A DNA stretch of 26,054 nucleotides. Origin: Egerieenecus sp048201975. Lineage in GTDB: Bacteria > Bacillota > Clostridia > Christensenellales > Aristaeellaceae. Positions within the stretch are counted from its first letter, which is position 1; each line of letters begins with the position of its first letter. The notes under the pieces were generated by a model that was not told where the DNA came from, made no database searches, and saw only the letters and a list, made by a program, of their open reading frames with translations. A program made the translations under genes and the position numbers. This document shows, piece after piece, positions 15,801 to 23,650 of the stretch. The DNA lies in the NCBI GenBank assembly GCA_048201975.1, contig DBFBGQ010000027.1, forward strand, positions 1-26,054. Direction: 5' to 3'.

Positions 15801-15829
15801 ATTATAGCCCAAAGCCCCGGCCTTGGCAA
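15801..15829 (-). promoter_or_regulatory. Promoter of fhs
   Basis: On the minus strand TTGCCA (15829-15824), a 17-bp spacer and TATAAT (15806-15801) give a strong sigma-A promoter about 73 bp before the fhs start. Confidence 0.85.
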
Positions 15830-15893
15830 GCGGTATCCGAACGTTTCCCCGTTGGTTTGCAGAACGTTTGCCCTTGTTCCGGCGCGAAGGAAC

Positions 15894-15940
15894 AAAAAAA
15901 TCGTCCGCGGCTTTCCTTTGGCGGAAAAAACGCGAACGAT
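15894..15940 (-). terminator. Terminator of the MATE transporter gene
   Basis: Read on the minus strand, ATCGTTCGCG (15940-15931) pairs with CGCGGACGAT (15909-15900) over 10 bp with one G-T wobble, around a 21-nt loop. Seven T residues follow (15900-15894, the first shared with the stem). It lies 10 bp after the transporter stop and upstream of the fhs promoter. Confidence 0.75.
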
Positions 15941-15950
15941 GCGGCAATGC

Positions 15951-17333
15951 TCAGGCCTGCGCGGCGGGGGTGTTCTCCGCCGCGGGGAACATGCGCAGGC
16001 GCATGCGGCGCATGATGGAGAAATAGCACGGGAAGAGGAATGCGTCGGCAAAGATCCAGGCCACGGGACTGGCGTAGGCCGCGGCGGTGAAGCCCAGCAT
16101 GGGCACGAAAACCATGGCCACCAGTATGCGGGCCACCATCTCGCTGCACCCGGCCATCACCGCCACCCGGGTAAAGCCCATGCCCTGCACCGACAGCCGC
16201 ACGATGTTCACGTACAGCAGGGGGATGTAGAAGGCGCCGTTGACCGTCAGGAACAGATACGCCCTGTCCACCACCTCCACGTCGCCGGCGTCCACAAACA
16301 GTGTGATCAGCTGCCGCCCGCCCAGCCAGATGATGACGAAGGCCAGCACGCAGTACACGATGCCGATGATCCCGGCGGCCCGCAGCCCCTGATGGATGCG
16401 GTCCAGCTTCTTGGCGCCCATGTTCTGCCCGGCGAAGGTGGCCATGGTGGTGGCCAGGGCGTCAAAGACGCAGGTGAAGACCATGCTCAGCTTGCTTGCG
16501 GCGGTGACGGCGGCCACGGCCACGGTGCCCAGGGCGTTCACCGACACCTGCAGCACCACCGAGCCGATGGCGGTGATGGAATATTGCAGCCCCATGGGCA
16601 CGCCGATGTTGATCAGCCTACGGGCGAACAGGGGGCGAAAGCGCCAGTCCTCCCGGGAGAACTTCAGGATGGGGAAGCGGCGCTTCATGGACAGCACGCA
16701 GCCCAGCCCGGCCACCAGCTGGGAAACCACCGTGGCGAAGGCCGCCCCGGCCACTCCCATGTGCAGGTACAGGATGCACGCCAGGTCCAGCACAATGTTG
16801 ATCACCGAGGCCAGCACCAGGTAATACACAGGGGTCTTGCTGTCTCCCAGCGCCCGGAGGATGCCCCCGGAAAGGTTATACAGCACGGTGATGGGAATGG
16901 CGGCAAAAATCAGCTGAATGTAGCTCACCGCATCGTCGATGATCTCGGCGGGGGTGTTCATCCAGGTGAGCATGGCGCGGGTGCCCAGGGCGGTAACTAC
17001 GGCCATGACCACGCTGACGCCCGCGGCCAGCCACACGCTGTTGGTCACGTAGCGGCGCAGCTCCTTCTCGTCCTTGGCGCCGAAGGACTGGGCAATGGGG
17101 ATGCTGAACCCCGAGCAGATGCCCATGCAAAAGCCCAGGATCAGAAAGTTGACGGACCCTGTGGCCCCCACCGCCGCCAGGGCCGACGAGCCCAGAAAGC
17201 GCCCCACGATGGCCGTATCCACAAAGTTGTACATCTGCTGGAACAGAAAGCCAAAAAGCAGCGGCACGGCAAAGCCGAACACCAGCTTCATGGGCGAACC
17301 TACGGTTAAATCCTTCATGGCGGACCTGGCCAC
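15951..17333 (-). CDS. MATE-family multidrug/metabolite exporter
   Basis: 460 residues with about 12 membrane helices. MATE proteins export cationic drugs or metabolites using Na+ or H+ gradients. The family features are the N-terminal GSPMKLVFGFAVPLLFGFLF helix, QQMYNFVDTAIVGRFLG, LAAVGATGSVNFLILGF, and a second repeat beginning near SREDWRFRPLFARRLINIGV with the matching QNMGAKKLDRI loop. The start chosen is GTG at 17333 with AGGAGG 7 bases upstream; the ATG at 17318 is a good alternative, and the longer frame is unlikely because it runs into the -10 region. It has its own promoter and terminator, so it is a separate unit from the redox operon ending at 17501. Substrate unknown. Confidence 0.92.
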   Translation of the reverse strand: MARSAMKDLTVGSPMKLVFGFAVPLLFGFLFQQMYNFVDTAIVGRFLGSSALAAVGATGSVNFLILGFCMGICSGFSIPIAQSFGAKDEKELRRYVTNSVWLAAGVSVVMAVVTALGTRAMLTWMNTPAEIIDDAVSYIQLIFAAIPITVLYNLSGGILRALGDSKTPVYYLVLASVINIVLDLACILYLHMGVAGAAFATVVSQLVAGLGCVLSMKRRFPILKFSREDWRFRPLFARRLINIGVPMGLQYSITAIGSVVLQVSVNALGTVAVAAVTAASKLSMVFTCVFDALATTMATFAGQNMGAKKLDRIHQGLRAAGIIGIVYCVLAFVIIWLGGRQLITLFVDAGDVEVVDRAYLFLTVNGAFYIPLLYVNIVRLSVQGMGFTRVAVMAGCSEMVARILVAMVFVPMLGFTAAAYASPVAWIFADAFLFPCYFSIMRRMRLRMFPAAENTPAAQA

Positions 17334-17364
17334 GGGGACCCCTCCTCTCTCGCGTACCCGAGAA

Positions 17365-17393
17365 GTTATAGCATGGGTTCGCATCGAAATCAA
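17365..17393 (-). promoter_or_regulatory. Promoter of the MATE transporter gene
   Basis: On the minus strand TTGATT (17393-17388), a 17-bp spacer and TATAAC (17370-17365) with an upstream TG (TGCTATAAC) form a good extended -10 promoter about 30 bp before the start. The rest of 17394-17500 shows no recognisable feature. Confidence 0.8.
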
Positions 17394-17500
17394 GGGGAAT
17401 TTTCACAAAAATTCAGGAAAATTTTTTCTTCCGCTCCGGCGGGAAAAAGCGGGAGAAAACCGGCCGGAAACGCCAGCTTTCCCCCGCTGCTTTCTTGCCT

Positions 17501-18655
17501 TCAGTCCAGCCGCCGCCCCAGCTCCCCAGGCAGGGCCCAGGCGTCCAGGCAGTCGCTGAACAGCGCTTCGATGCCCTCCACCCGCAGGTAGCTGTCCCCG
17601 TCCATGGCATAGGGGACCCGCAACGCCTCCCGCACCGGCGCCACGGGCTGTGCCTGGGCCAGGCGCACCGCCTGGATGTGGCCCCGGTCTGCCGCCGGGC
17701 CGCACACCGGCGCGCCGCCCTTCCGCACCGCGTCCAGGGCGTCCAGCAGCTTTTGCAGGGGATGCCCCGGGTCAATGGTGGTGTAGTCCACCTCCCGGCC
17801 ATCCCGCATCCGGGCGCGGAAGGAGGGGCTTTCGCTGTCGAATGTCACCGTTCCCTCCTCGAATTCGAACACTCCCCGCGGTCCCAGGCACGCGGGCCGG
17901 ATGGGGTGGGCGGTGAAGTACATCAATTCCGCCCCGCAATCCGCCGCGAAGCGCAGGGCGGCAATGTCGAAGTTTTCCACCAGGGGATTGCCGCGGTAGA
18001 GCTCCGCCTCCACCCCCGTGACCCCGCAGGCGGAGGTCATGTCCTTCCCCAGCAGGAAGGTCATCATTTGAAAATTGTGGGCGCAGGCGTTGGCAAAGGG
18101 GCTGTCCAGCACTTCCCGGCCGTTCACCGCCACCCGGCCCGCCCAGTTGTTCCGGCGGTAGTACCTTTCCCCCCGGCGGAAGCCGTGGCATATGCCCAGG
18201 CGCAGGGGCGCGCCGTAGCGCCCGGCCAGGATGTCCCTTTTCAGCGCCAGCACGTCCCGGCGGTAGTTCAGCTGATACCCCAGGGCCAGGAAACGCCCCG
18301 CCCGCGCCGCCGCCGCTTCCATCTCCTCCGCCTGCGCCAGGGTGAGGCACAGGGGCTTTTCGCACAGCACATGGGAGCCGTGGGCCAGGCAAAACAGCGT
18401 CATATCCCGGTGAAAGTGCACCGGGGAAGCCAGCACCGCCAGGTCCGCCTCCCGGCTGGCATAGAAATCCGCAAGCTCCCGGTACACGGGGATGCGCCGC
18501 TCCTCCAGGGCGGGCATGCGCCGGGCCAGGTCCGGGGCCAGGTCGCACACCCCCGCCAGGTCCGCGCCAAGATCCTCCCGAAGCAGCGCGTCCACATACA
18601 CGCGGCCGTAGCCCCCCGCGCCCACCACCAGCACCTGAGGACGGTCGTTGATCAT
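17501..18655 (-). CDS. Gfo/Idh/MocA-family NAD(P)-dependent oxidoreductase
   Basis: 384 residues. This family oxidises or reduces sugars, inositols and related polyols with tightly used NAD(P). The N-terminal Rossmann fold has VVGAGGYG (10-17). ASPVHFH (76-82) and CEKP (98-101) are the usual second and third motifs; the Lys of EKP is a common catalytic residue. A C-terminal alpha/beta substrate domain follows, with a candidate active-site segment SPFANACAHN near 193-202 ending in His. The start overlaps the stop of the flavoprotein gene by 4 bp (ATGA), with AGGAAGG upstream. It is the last gene of the four-gene redox operon. Substrate is not evident; the neighbours suggest a sugar-like or alicyclic compound handled by several redox steps. 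Confidence 0.9.
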   Translation of the reverse strand: MINDRPQVLVVGAGGYGRVYVDALLREDLGADLAGVCDLAPDLARRMPALEERRIPVYRELADFYASREADLAVLASPVHFHRDMTLFCLAHGSHVLCEKPLCLTLAQAEEMEAAAARAGRFLALGYQLNYRRDVLALKRDILAGRYGAPLRLGICHGFRRGERYYRRNNWAGRVAVNGREVLDSPFANACAHNFQMMTFLLGKDMTSACGVTGVEAELYRGNPLVENFDIAALRFAADCGAELMYFTAHPIRPACLGPRGVFEFEEGTVTFDSESPSFRARMRDGREVDYTTIDPGHPLQKLLDALDAVRKGGAPVCGPAADRGHIQAVRLAQAQPVAPVREALRVPYAMDGDSYLRVEGIEALFSDCLDAWALPGELGRRLD

Positions 18656-20379
18656 CTGACATCCTTCCTTTCCTCCCGGTCGGCACGCCAGGCGCGCTCA
18701 AACCACAGCTCCCGGCGGGGGATGGGCCGGGCCGGGCGGCGCAGGCTGACGCCCTTGCGCGTCTCCAGCACCCCCGAGCCGGGGTTGGACAGGTCATACA
18801 GCATGGCGCTGAGCACCTCCCGCTGGGTGAGGAGCATGTCCCGCAATCGCAGGCGCAAGGGAGCGTCCGGGTCGCCCTCCGCCAGGGGACGGGCATGGGC
18901 CAGCGCCGCCGCGTCCCGAGCCGCCAGGGCTTCCATCCCGGCGGCGTCCCGCTGAAAGGCGGCGCAGCGGGTCATGGCCCGTTGCAGCTCCGCCAGGGTA
19001 GCGGCGGCGTCCCCGGCGGGGACCTTCACCGGGACATAGGGGGGCAACGCCCGGGGCTGGGGCCGGCCGTGATAGCGGATATGCCAGGCCGCCCGCAGGG
19101 AACCCACCTGGGTGCTGTTCAACGCCGTGCCCCCAGGCCGGTAATGGCCGAAGGTGCCCGCCGCCTCCCCGCAGGCGTAAAGCCCGGGAACGCAGGTCTG
19201 CCAGTGGCTATCCACCTGCACCCCGCCATTGTGATGCTGGGCGCAGACGCTCACCGCCAGGTAGTCCGCGGCCAGGTCGATGCCATGGTCCGCATACAGG
19301 GCGATGGCCGGGGCGTTGATGGCCCGCAGCCGCTCCAGGGGCGTATCCCGCAGCGCGCCGCAATTTTCCAGGTATTCCCGCGCCTCCGGGGCCAGGCGCT
19401 CCGGGGCGAAGCCGGCGGGGTTACGGGTGTAGTCCAGGTACACCCGGCGGCCCGCGTCCTCCTCCGCCTTCACCAGGATATCCACCCGGGAGGAGCCCGC
19501 CGCCTTGCGGGGATCAAAGGGCCACTGGTAGCCCTTGAGGAACACGTTGTGCAGCGCCTCCTCCCGGCCCATGGCCTGGGCCAGGAATTCCCGCTCCACC
19601 CCCGCCCCGTCCACGGACACATACCGGGGAATGGCCTGCTGGTAGCTGCCGGAGACGTTCCAGCGGAAGTCCACCGAAGCCAGGCCGTACTGCCAGCAGT
19701 CCAGGTTGGCTCCCGCGGCCCCGGCCTCAAAGGCCATGCCGCTCATGCCGAACTGGCTCTCCGGGTACACCCGGTTCCAGTACACCCCCGCCGGGCCTCC
19801 GGTGGCCAGCACCAGGTTGCCGCAGCGGACGCGCAGCACCGTATGATCCGTCAGGTCCAGGCACTCCAGGCCGCACACGCCTTCCCCGTCCGTCAGCACG
19901 CGGTAGGCCAGCAGGTTTTCCATGATCCGCACGCCCCGGGCGCGCACGCTGCTTTCCAGGGCCTGGGTCATGTAGCGGCTGGTGAGGGGCCCCGCGGAGG
20001 ACGCCCGGCGGCGCAGGTCGTGGTCCGTCTGGTAGCCCACGAATTCCCCCATTTCGTTGCGGGGAAAGGGCACCCCCAGCTGCACCAGCTTGAAGAAGCA
20101 CTGGGCCGAGCCCGCGGCCTCGCACAGGGCCAAATCCCCGTCCACGTCCTCCCGGTGCAGGGCGCGGGCCATGTCCTCCACGCTGTCCGCTTCTCCCCCG
20201 GCCAGGGAGAGCTTATAATAGGTCTGCTTATCGCTGCCGGTATTGCGGGAGGTGCCGTGGTTCATGTTTTCCGTCACCAGCAGCAGGTCCTCCACCCCCA
20301 GGGCGGCAAGCCAGTCCGCGGCGTTCAGCCCCGCGCAGCCGGAGCCCACCACCGCCGCGGCGCACGCAATTTCCCGCAT
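18652..20379 (-). CDS. FAD-dependent oxidoreductase, fumarate reductase/L-aspartate oxidase-like
   Basis: 575 residues. The N-terminal FAD-binding motif VVGSGCAGLNAADWL (GxGxxG) and the internal ATGGPAG place it with the FrdA/SdhA/L-aspartate oxidase superfamily. QHHNGGVQVD is the conserved flavin-site loop before the final FAD contacts CGEAAGTFGHYRPGGTALNS. Other family members reduce or oxidise C-C double bonds. The usual fumarate reductase active-site residues cannot be confirmed by eye, so the substrate may differ. No signal peptide and no cytochrome or iron-sulphur partner is present, so it is probably soluble and uses a cytoplasmic electron donor. ATG at 20379 is preferred, with GGAGG 8 bases upstream; the GTG at 20385 is too close to that site. 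It starts 2 bp after the SDR gene. Confidence 0.87.
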   Translation of the reverse strand: MREIACAAAVVGSGCAGLNAADWLAALGVEDLLLVTENMNHGTSRNTGSDKQTYYKLSLAGGEADSVEDMARALHREDVDGDLALCEAAGSAQCFFKLVQLGVPFPRNEMGEFVGYQTDHDLRRRASSAGPLTSRYMTQALESSVRARGVRIMENLLAYRVLTDGEGVCGLECLDLTDHTVLRVRCGNLVLATGGPAGVYWNRVYPESQFGMSGMAFEAGAAGANLDCWQYGLASVDFRWNVSGSYQQAIPRYVSVDGAGVEREFLAQAMGREEALHNVFLKGYQWPFDPRKAAGSSRVDILVKAEEDAGRRVYLDYTRNPAGFAPERLAPEAREYLENCGALRDTPLERLRAINAPAIALYADHGIDLAADYLAVSVCAQHHNGGVQVDSHWQTCVPGLYACGEAAGTFGHYRPGGTALNSTQVGSLRAAWHIRYHGRPQPRALPPYVPVKVPAGDAAATLAELQRAMTRCAAFQRDAAGMEALAARDAAALAHARPLAEGDPDAPLRLRLRDMLLTQREVLSAMLYDLSNPGSGVLETRKGVSLRRPARPIPRRELWFERAWRADREERKDVR

Positions 20380-20381
20380 GG

Positions 20382-21125
20382 TCACAGCCTCCTTAAGGCA
20401 AAGCCCCCGTCCGCGTCCAGCACCTGCCCGGCGGAGTAATCCAGCATCCCCGAGCAGCAGGCCAGCACCATCCGCGCCACGTCCTCCGGCTGGCCGAAGC
20501 GGGGCACGGGCAGCAGCCCTCCGTCGATCATCGCCTGGTACTTCTCATGGACCGTCTCCGTCATGTCCGTGGCGATGATCCCCGGCCGCACCTCGAACAC
20601 GGGGATCCCCGCCGGGGCCAGGCGGTCGGCAAAGAGCTTGGTCACCATGCTCACCCCCGCCTTGCTGATGCAGTATTCCCCCCGGCTGACGCTGGCCGTG
20701 TAGGCGGAAAGGCTGCCGATGTTGACGATTCGCGGGGCGTAGTCCGCCAGCACCGCCTTATCCCGCAGCATCATTTTGGCAGCGGCCTGGCACAGGAACA
20801 GCGTACCCTTGAGGTTGACCCCCATCACCCGGTCGAAGCTCTCCTCCTCCATGTCGAGGATGTCCCTGCGCTCCAGGGGCGCCACCCCGGCGTTGTTCAC
20901 CAGCACATCCAGGCGGCCGTAGGCATCCTGCACGTGGACCATCAGCGCCTCCCGGCACTCCCGGCGGGAGATGTCGCAGGGGAAGTAATCCGCCCCGGCG
21001 GGCAGGCCCTTCGAGGGCTGGGGCCGCGTACCGGAGTACACCACCCGGTAGCCGTTCTCCCCCAGCAGATCCGCAATGGCCCGGCCGATACCCCGGCTGG
21101 ACCCAGTTACAAGGGCGACCTTCAC
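20382..21125 (-). CDS. Short-chain dehydrogenase/reductase (SDR)
   Basis: 247 residues, a classical SDR that would interconvert an alcohol and a ketone with NAD(P). TGSSRGIG (7-14) binds the cofactor, followed by VNNAGVAP. The catalytic Ser lies in VNIGSLSAYTAS and the Tyr-Lys pair in YCISKAG. The C-terminal GMLDYSAGQVLDADGGFALRRL is the usual FabG-like ending. GTG at 21125 is the start: GGGAGG lies 10 bases upstream, and GTGA overlaps the stop of the upstream gene by 4 bp. Longer versions would lie inside that gene. It is the second gene of the redox operon. It resembles FabG and BaiA types, but no fatty-acid or bile-acid genes accompany it. Confidence 0.93.
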   Translation of the reverse strand: MKVALVTGSSRGIGRAIADLLGENGYRVVYSGTRPQPSKGLPAGADYFPCDISRRECREALMVHVQDAYGRLDVLVNNAGVAPLERRDILDMEEESFDRVMGVNLKGTLFLCQAAAKMMLRDKAVLADYAPRIVNIGSLSAYTASVSRGEYCISKAGVSMVTKLFADRLAPAGIPVFEVRPGIIATDMTETVHEKYQAMIDGGLLPVPRFGQPEDVARMVLACCSGMLDYSAGQVLDADGGFALRRL

Positions 21126-22417
21126 AGATGATACACCTCCCTGTCCCGCACCACGCAGCCCGCGGGCGTTCCCGAACGCAATAGCTGGGCGCAGCCCCCG
21201 CAGCTGACGCAAGCGCTGGCGGCATCCGCCTGCTCGCCCCGGCGCACCCGGGTCACAAAGCCCGGATCCGCAAAGGCCATTCGCCCGAAGCCCGCCAGGG
21301 CGCAGGCCCCGGAAGCCACCATCCCCGCGGCCAAGTTGGGGGAGAAATGCCGCAGGTAACTGAAGGCGCTGCCCAGCACCGGCAACTCCGGCAGGGCGGC
21401 CTGGATATCCCGGACCCCGGCCATCATCCGGCCCACGCCGGTGAGGGGATGCTCGTCGGGGACATAGTTCCCGTGATCGTAGGGGCGGTTCACATGGGGA
21501 TTTTGATAGGGATTGCCCATGGTCACGTTGATCAGGGGAATATCGAACTCCTCCCGCAGCTCCCGGATCAGCCGGATGGGCTCGGTCAGGTCCACCGCCA
21601 GCCCCTCCCGAGCCACCCCGAAGCCGTTGGGATAAGGGAAGCCGTCGTACACGTTCATCCGGCTGGTGAGGAAGAAGTCCCCCGTCGCCGCCGCCTGAGC
21701 CGCCCGATAGGCGTTTTTCAAAAAACGGGTGCGGTTCTCATAGCTTCCCCCGTAGGGGCCGGGGCGGGTATAGGCGCTGAGCAGCTCGCAGGCCAGGTAG
21801 CGGTGGCAGCATTTCACGTCCATGCCGTCAAAGCCCGCCCGCTGGCACAGCCGGGCGGTGTTTTCAAAGGCGTCCTCATAGCGGCGCAGCTCGTCGTCGG
21901 TGAGCACCCGGGCGCCGGGCACGGGCGGGTTCTCCAGGGGCGGGCAATGGTAGGCGATCAACGGGGCGGGAACGCCGGCAGGCTTGGCGTAGCGGCCGCT
22001 GTTGGTGGCCTGCATGATGAGGACGGGCGCGTAGCCGTTTGCCCGCAGGGAGATTTCTCGTATTTCGTCGGTGAGCCGGCGGAAATCCTCCACGTTTTCC
22101 GCCGTGAGGTACAGCTGATGGGCGCTGGCCCGGCCCTCGGGCACGGTGGCCACCGCCTCAAACCAGATCAGCCCCGGCCCCGCCTGGGCAAAGCGCCGGT
22201 AGCGGCGGCGGGTCAGCGGGCCGGGCGCGCCCTCCGCCGTGCCGTCGGTGCCCTCCATGGGCTGAAAGGCCATGCGGTTGGGCAGGGTTTTACCTGCCAG
22301 CGCCAGGGGGGACAGCAGCGGGGACAGGTCCTCCCGCAGGGGTAAAAACGCATCCAGGGCCTGTGCGGTCTGACGCACCTGCTCCAGGGTGCGGTAGTGG
22401 AAGGTCTCATGGGGCAT
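21122..22417 (-). CDS. Old Yellow Enzyme-family NADH:flavin oxidoreductase with 4Fe-4S motif
   Basis: 431 residues. The FMN-binding TIM barrel is recognisable from LANRM-type LPNRMAFQPMEG (46-57), the GFDGMDVKCCHRYLACELL segment (substrate-site His), and GFGRMAFADPGFV near the C-terminus. The C-terminus has CVSCGGC followed by 11 residues and another Cys, the 4Fe-4S pattern of the 2,4-dienoyl-CoA reductase/BaiCD/trimethylamine dehydrogenase branch. Those relatives continue with an FAD/NAD domain to about 650 residues; this protein stops after the cluster. Electrons may therefore come from another protein, perhaps the co-encoded flavoprotein. AAGGAGG lies 8 bases before ATG. It is the first gene of the operon and probably reduces an activated C=C bond. 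Confidence 0.9.
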   Translation of the reverse strand: MPHETFHYRTLEQVRQTAQALDAFLPLREDLSPLLSPLALAGKTLPNRMAFQPMEGTDGTAEGAPGPLTRRRYRRFAQAGPGLIWFEAVATVPEGRASAHQLYLTAENVEDFRRLTDEIREISLRANGYAPVLIMQATNSGRYAKPAGVPAPLIAYHCPPLENPPVPGARVLTDDELRRYEDAFENTARLCQRAGFDGMDVKCCHRYLACELLSAYTRPGPYGGSYENRTRFLKNAYRAAQAAATGDFFLTSRMNVYDGFPYPNGFGVAREGLAVDLTEPIRLIRELREEFDIPLINVTMGNPYQNPHVNRPYDHGNYVPDEHPLTGVGRMMAGVRDIQAALPELPVLGSAFSYLRHFSPNLAAGMVASGACALAGFGRMAFADPGFVTRVRRGEQADAASACVSCGGCAQLLRSGTPAGCVVRDREVYHL

Positions 22418-22536
22418 ATGGGCGGCCTCCTTGCCTTTATGATGCTTCTATGATAAAGTAAAGCGGGCGGAAAAAACCCGCGGATTCGCGCCGGAAACAG
22501 GTAAAATCCACTTGACCGCCCGGGGAGGCGACACCC

Positions 22537-23334
22537 ATGCCCGTGGAGATCCGCTACTGCGAGGAACCCCTGAACCATCCCAGCCACACCCATGTGTACT
22601 ACGAGCTGCTCTACGTGCTGGCGGGGGAGGTGGGCATGACCATCCGCGGCCGGGAGCACCGGGTGGAGGCCGGCTCCCTGGTGTTTCTGAACCCTTTTGA
22701 CGATCATGCCACCCGCATGCTCTCCCCAACCTACCGCCGGTATTACCTGCTGATTCCCCCGGACCAGCTCCGGGCCTTCCACAACGACGTGGGGCTCCTC
22801 TCCGTGTTCCGCTTTCACGGGGAGCACTTCAGCTGCGTGCTGCCCACCGGGGAGGCCAAGCCCCGCTTCGACGCCTATTTCGCCCTGCTGCTGGACGCTG
22901 CCGGGCGGGGCGGCGCGGACCTTGAAACCCGGGTGGAAGCGCTGATGACGCTGATCCTGGTGGACGCCAGGGCCATCCGCCCGGAGCTGTTTCTGCCCCC
23001 GGAGGCGCTGTCCTTTCTGCCGGTGCAGGAGATGCTGGATACCCTGGAGCGCCGCAACGGCCGGGATTTTTCCCTCACGGCCATGGCCGCCGCCTATCAC
23101 GTGAGCCCCGGCTGCCTTTCGGCGCACTTCCGCCGCCTGGTGGGCCTCAGCCCCATGCAGTATGTGATGCAGCTTCGCCTGGCCCAGGCCAAGCGCCTGC
23201 TCCGGGATACGGACCTGCCCATCCCCCAGGTGGCCCGCCAGTGCGGCTGGGAGGACGCGGGCAACTTCACCCGCCGCTTCCGCCAGCAGTTCCGCTGCAC
23301 GCCGCTGAAATATCGCCAGGGGAAGGGCTCCTGA
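22537..23334 (+). CDS. AraC-family regulator divergent to the redox operon
   Basis: 265 residues. The N-terminal cupin (HPSHTHVYYELLYVLAGEVG, then EAGSLVFLNPFDDH) should bind a small ligand. The C-terminal domain has both AraC helix-turn-helix units (SLTAMAAAYHVSPGCLSAHF and IPQVARQCGWEDAGNFTRRF) and the usual LSPMQYVMQLRLAQAKRLL linker. GGGGAGG lies 8 bases before ATG. The gene is divergent from the Old Yellow Enzyme-like gene, with 119 bp between the two starts, so it is the likely regulator of the redox operon. That gap has a direct repeat TATGAT-N5-TATGAT near 22435-22455, but I see no convincing promoter in either direction. Confidence 0.92.
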   Translation: MPVEIRYCEEPLNHPSHTHVYYELLYVLAGEVGMTIRGREHRVEAGSLVFLNPFDDHATRMLSPTYRRYYLLIPPDQLRAFHNDVGLLSVFRFHGEHFSCVLPTGEAKPRFDAYFALLLDAAGRGGADLETRVEALMTLILVDARAIRPELFLPPEALSFLPVQEMLDTLERRNGRDFSLTAMAAAYHVSPGCLSAHFRRLVGLSPMQYVMQLRLAQAKRLLRDTDLPIPQVARQCGWEDAGNFTRRFRQQFRCTPLKYRQGKGS

Positions 23335-23365
23335 TCCCCTTTTGCGCCCGCAAAAAAATTTTCGC

Positions 23366-23394
23366 TTGCTATTTGCCCGCAACGGACTTATAAT
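23366..23394 (+). promoter_or_regulatory. Promoter of the structured leader and zinc-ribbon gene
   Basis: TTGCTA (23366-23371), a 17-bp spacer and TATAAT (23389-23394). The expected transcription start is near 23401, where the structured region begins. Confidence 0.85.
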
Positions 23395-23400
23395 ATGACA

Positions 23401-23604
23401 GGTTGGTTCCTTCGGGTCTGTGGTTGCAAGCCGATGCCAGTCGCAGGCGAAGCGGTCCACGTAAGCTGCCCAAAGCGGCAGGGAGCATGGTGCGGTCTAG
23501 ATGTAAGCCCGTCCGGGGTTCGCCCCGAGAGGAGCGCGTGAGGGCGCGTGATGCGCAGAGCAACCTCCCAGACGGCGTGTGTGGGGTCAAAGACCAGGTC
23601 AGCC
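23401..23604 (+). ncRNA. Candidate structured RNA, class not identified
   Basis: About 204 nt from the predicted transcription start, with many consistent helices. A closing helix pairs 23401-23408 with 23597-23604 (several wobbles). A long hairpin has GTGG (23420-23423) with CCAC (23457-23460) and, inside, GCC-GA-TGC paired with GCA-GGC. CTGCC/GGCAG forms a hairpin at 23466-23481. CCGTC (23509-23513) with GACGG (23571-23575) closes a three-way junction holding a TTCG-capped hairpin (23514-23527) and GAGG/CCTC (23529-23567). GGTC-AAA-GACC lies at 23585-23595. A 46-nt leader to the zinc-ribbon start follows with no clear terminator between, so it could be a cis-acting leader or be processed to a free RNA. 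RaiA-type RNA is one possibility, unconfirmed. Confidence 0.6.
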
Positions 23605-23650
23605 GGGGGAAGCCGCCGATCCATTTCATTTTTCAGGGGGTCAATTTTCC

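Noticed and set aside
15729..15947. N-terminal extension of formate-tetrahydrofolate ligase.
   Set aside because: It would read through the fhs promoter; the start at 15728 has an ideal ribosome binding site and gives the standard length.
17319..17393. Longer start for the MATE transporter at 17393.
   Set aside because: The extension covers the -35 and -10 elements and would place the start codon upstream of the transcript; GTG 17333 has the AGGAGG site.
20382..22417. Bile-acid 7-dehydroxylation genes, because BaiA-like SDR and BaiCD-like proteins lie together.
   Set aside because: Bile-acid CoA ligase, CoA transferase and BaiE-type dehydratase are absent, and a Gfo/Idh/MocA gene is not part of that pathway.
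22463..22481. GCGGG-N9-CCCGC hairpin between the second AraC gene and the redox operon.
   Set aside because: Five base pairs in a GC-rich gap can arise by chance; no T-run or clear promoter relation was found.
23577..23620. Similarity to the SRP RNA core (ACCAGGTCAG followed by GGGGGAAGCCGCC).
   Set aside because: The invariant GGAAGGAAGCAGC apical sequence is not present and the surrounding helices do not match the SRP layout.
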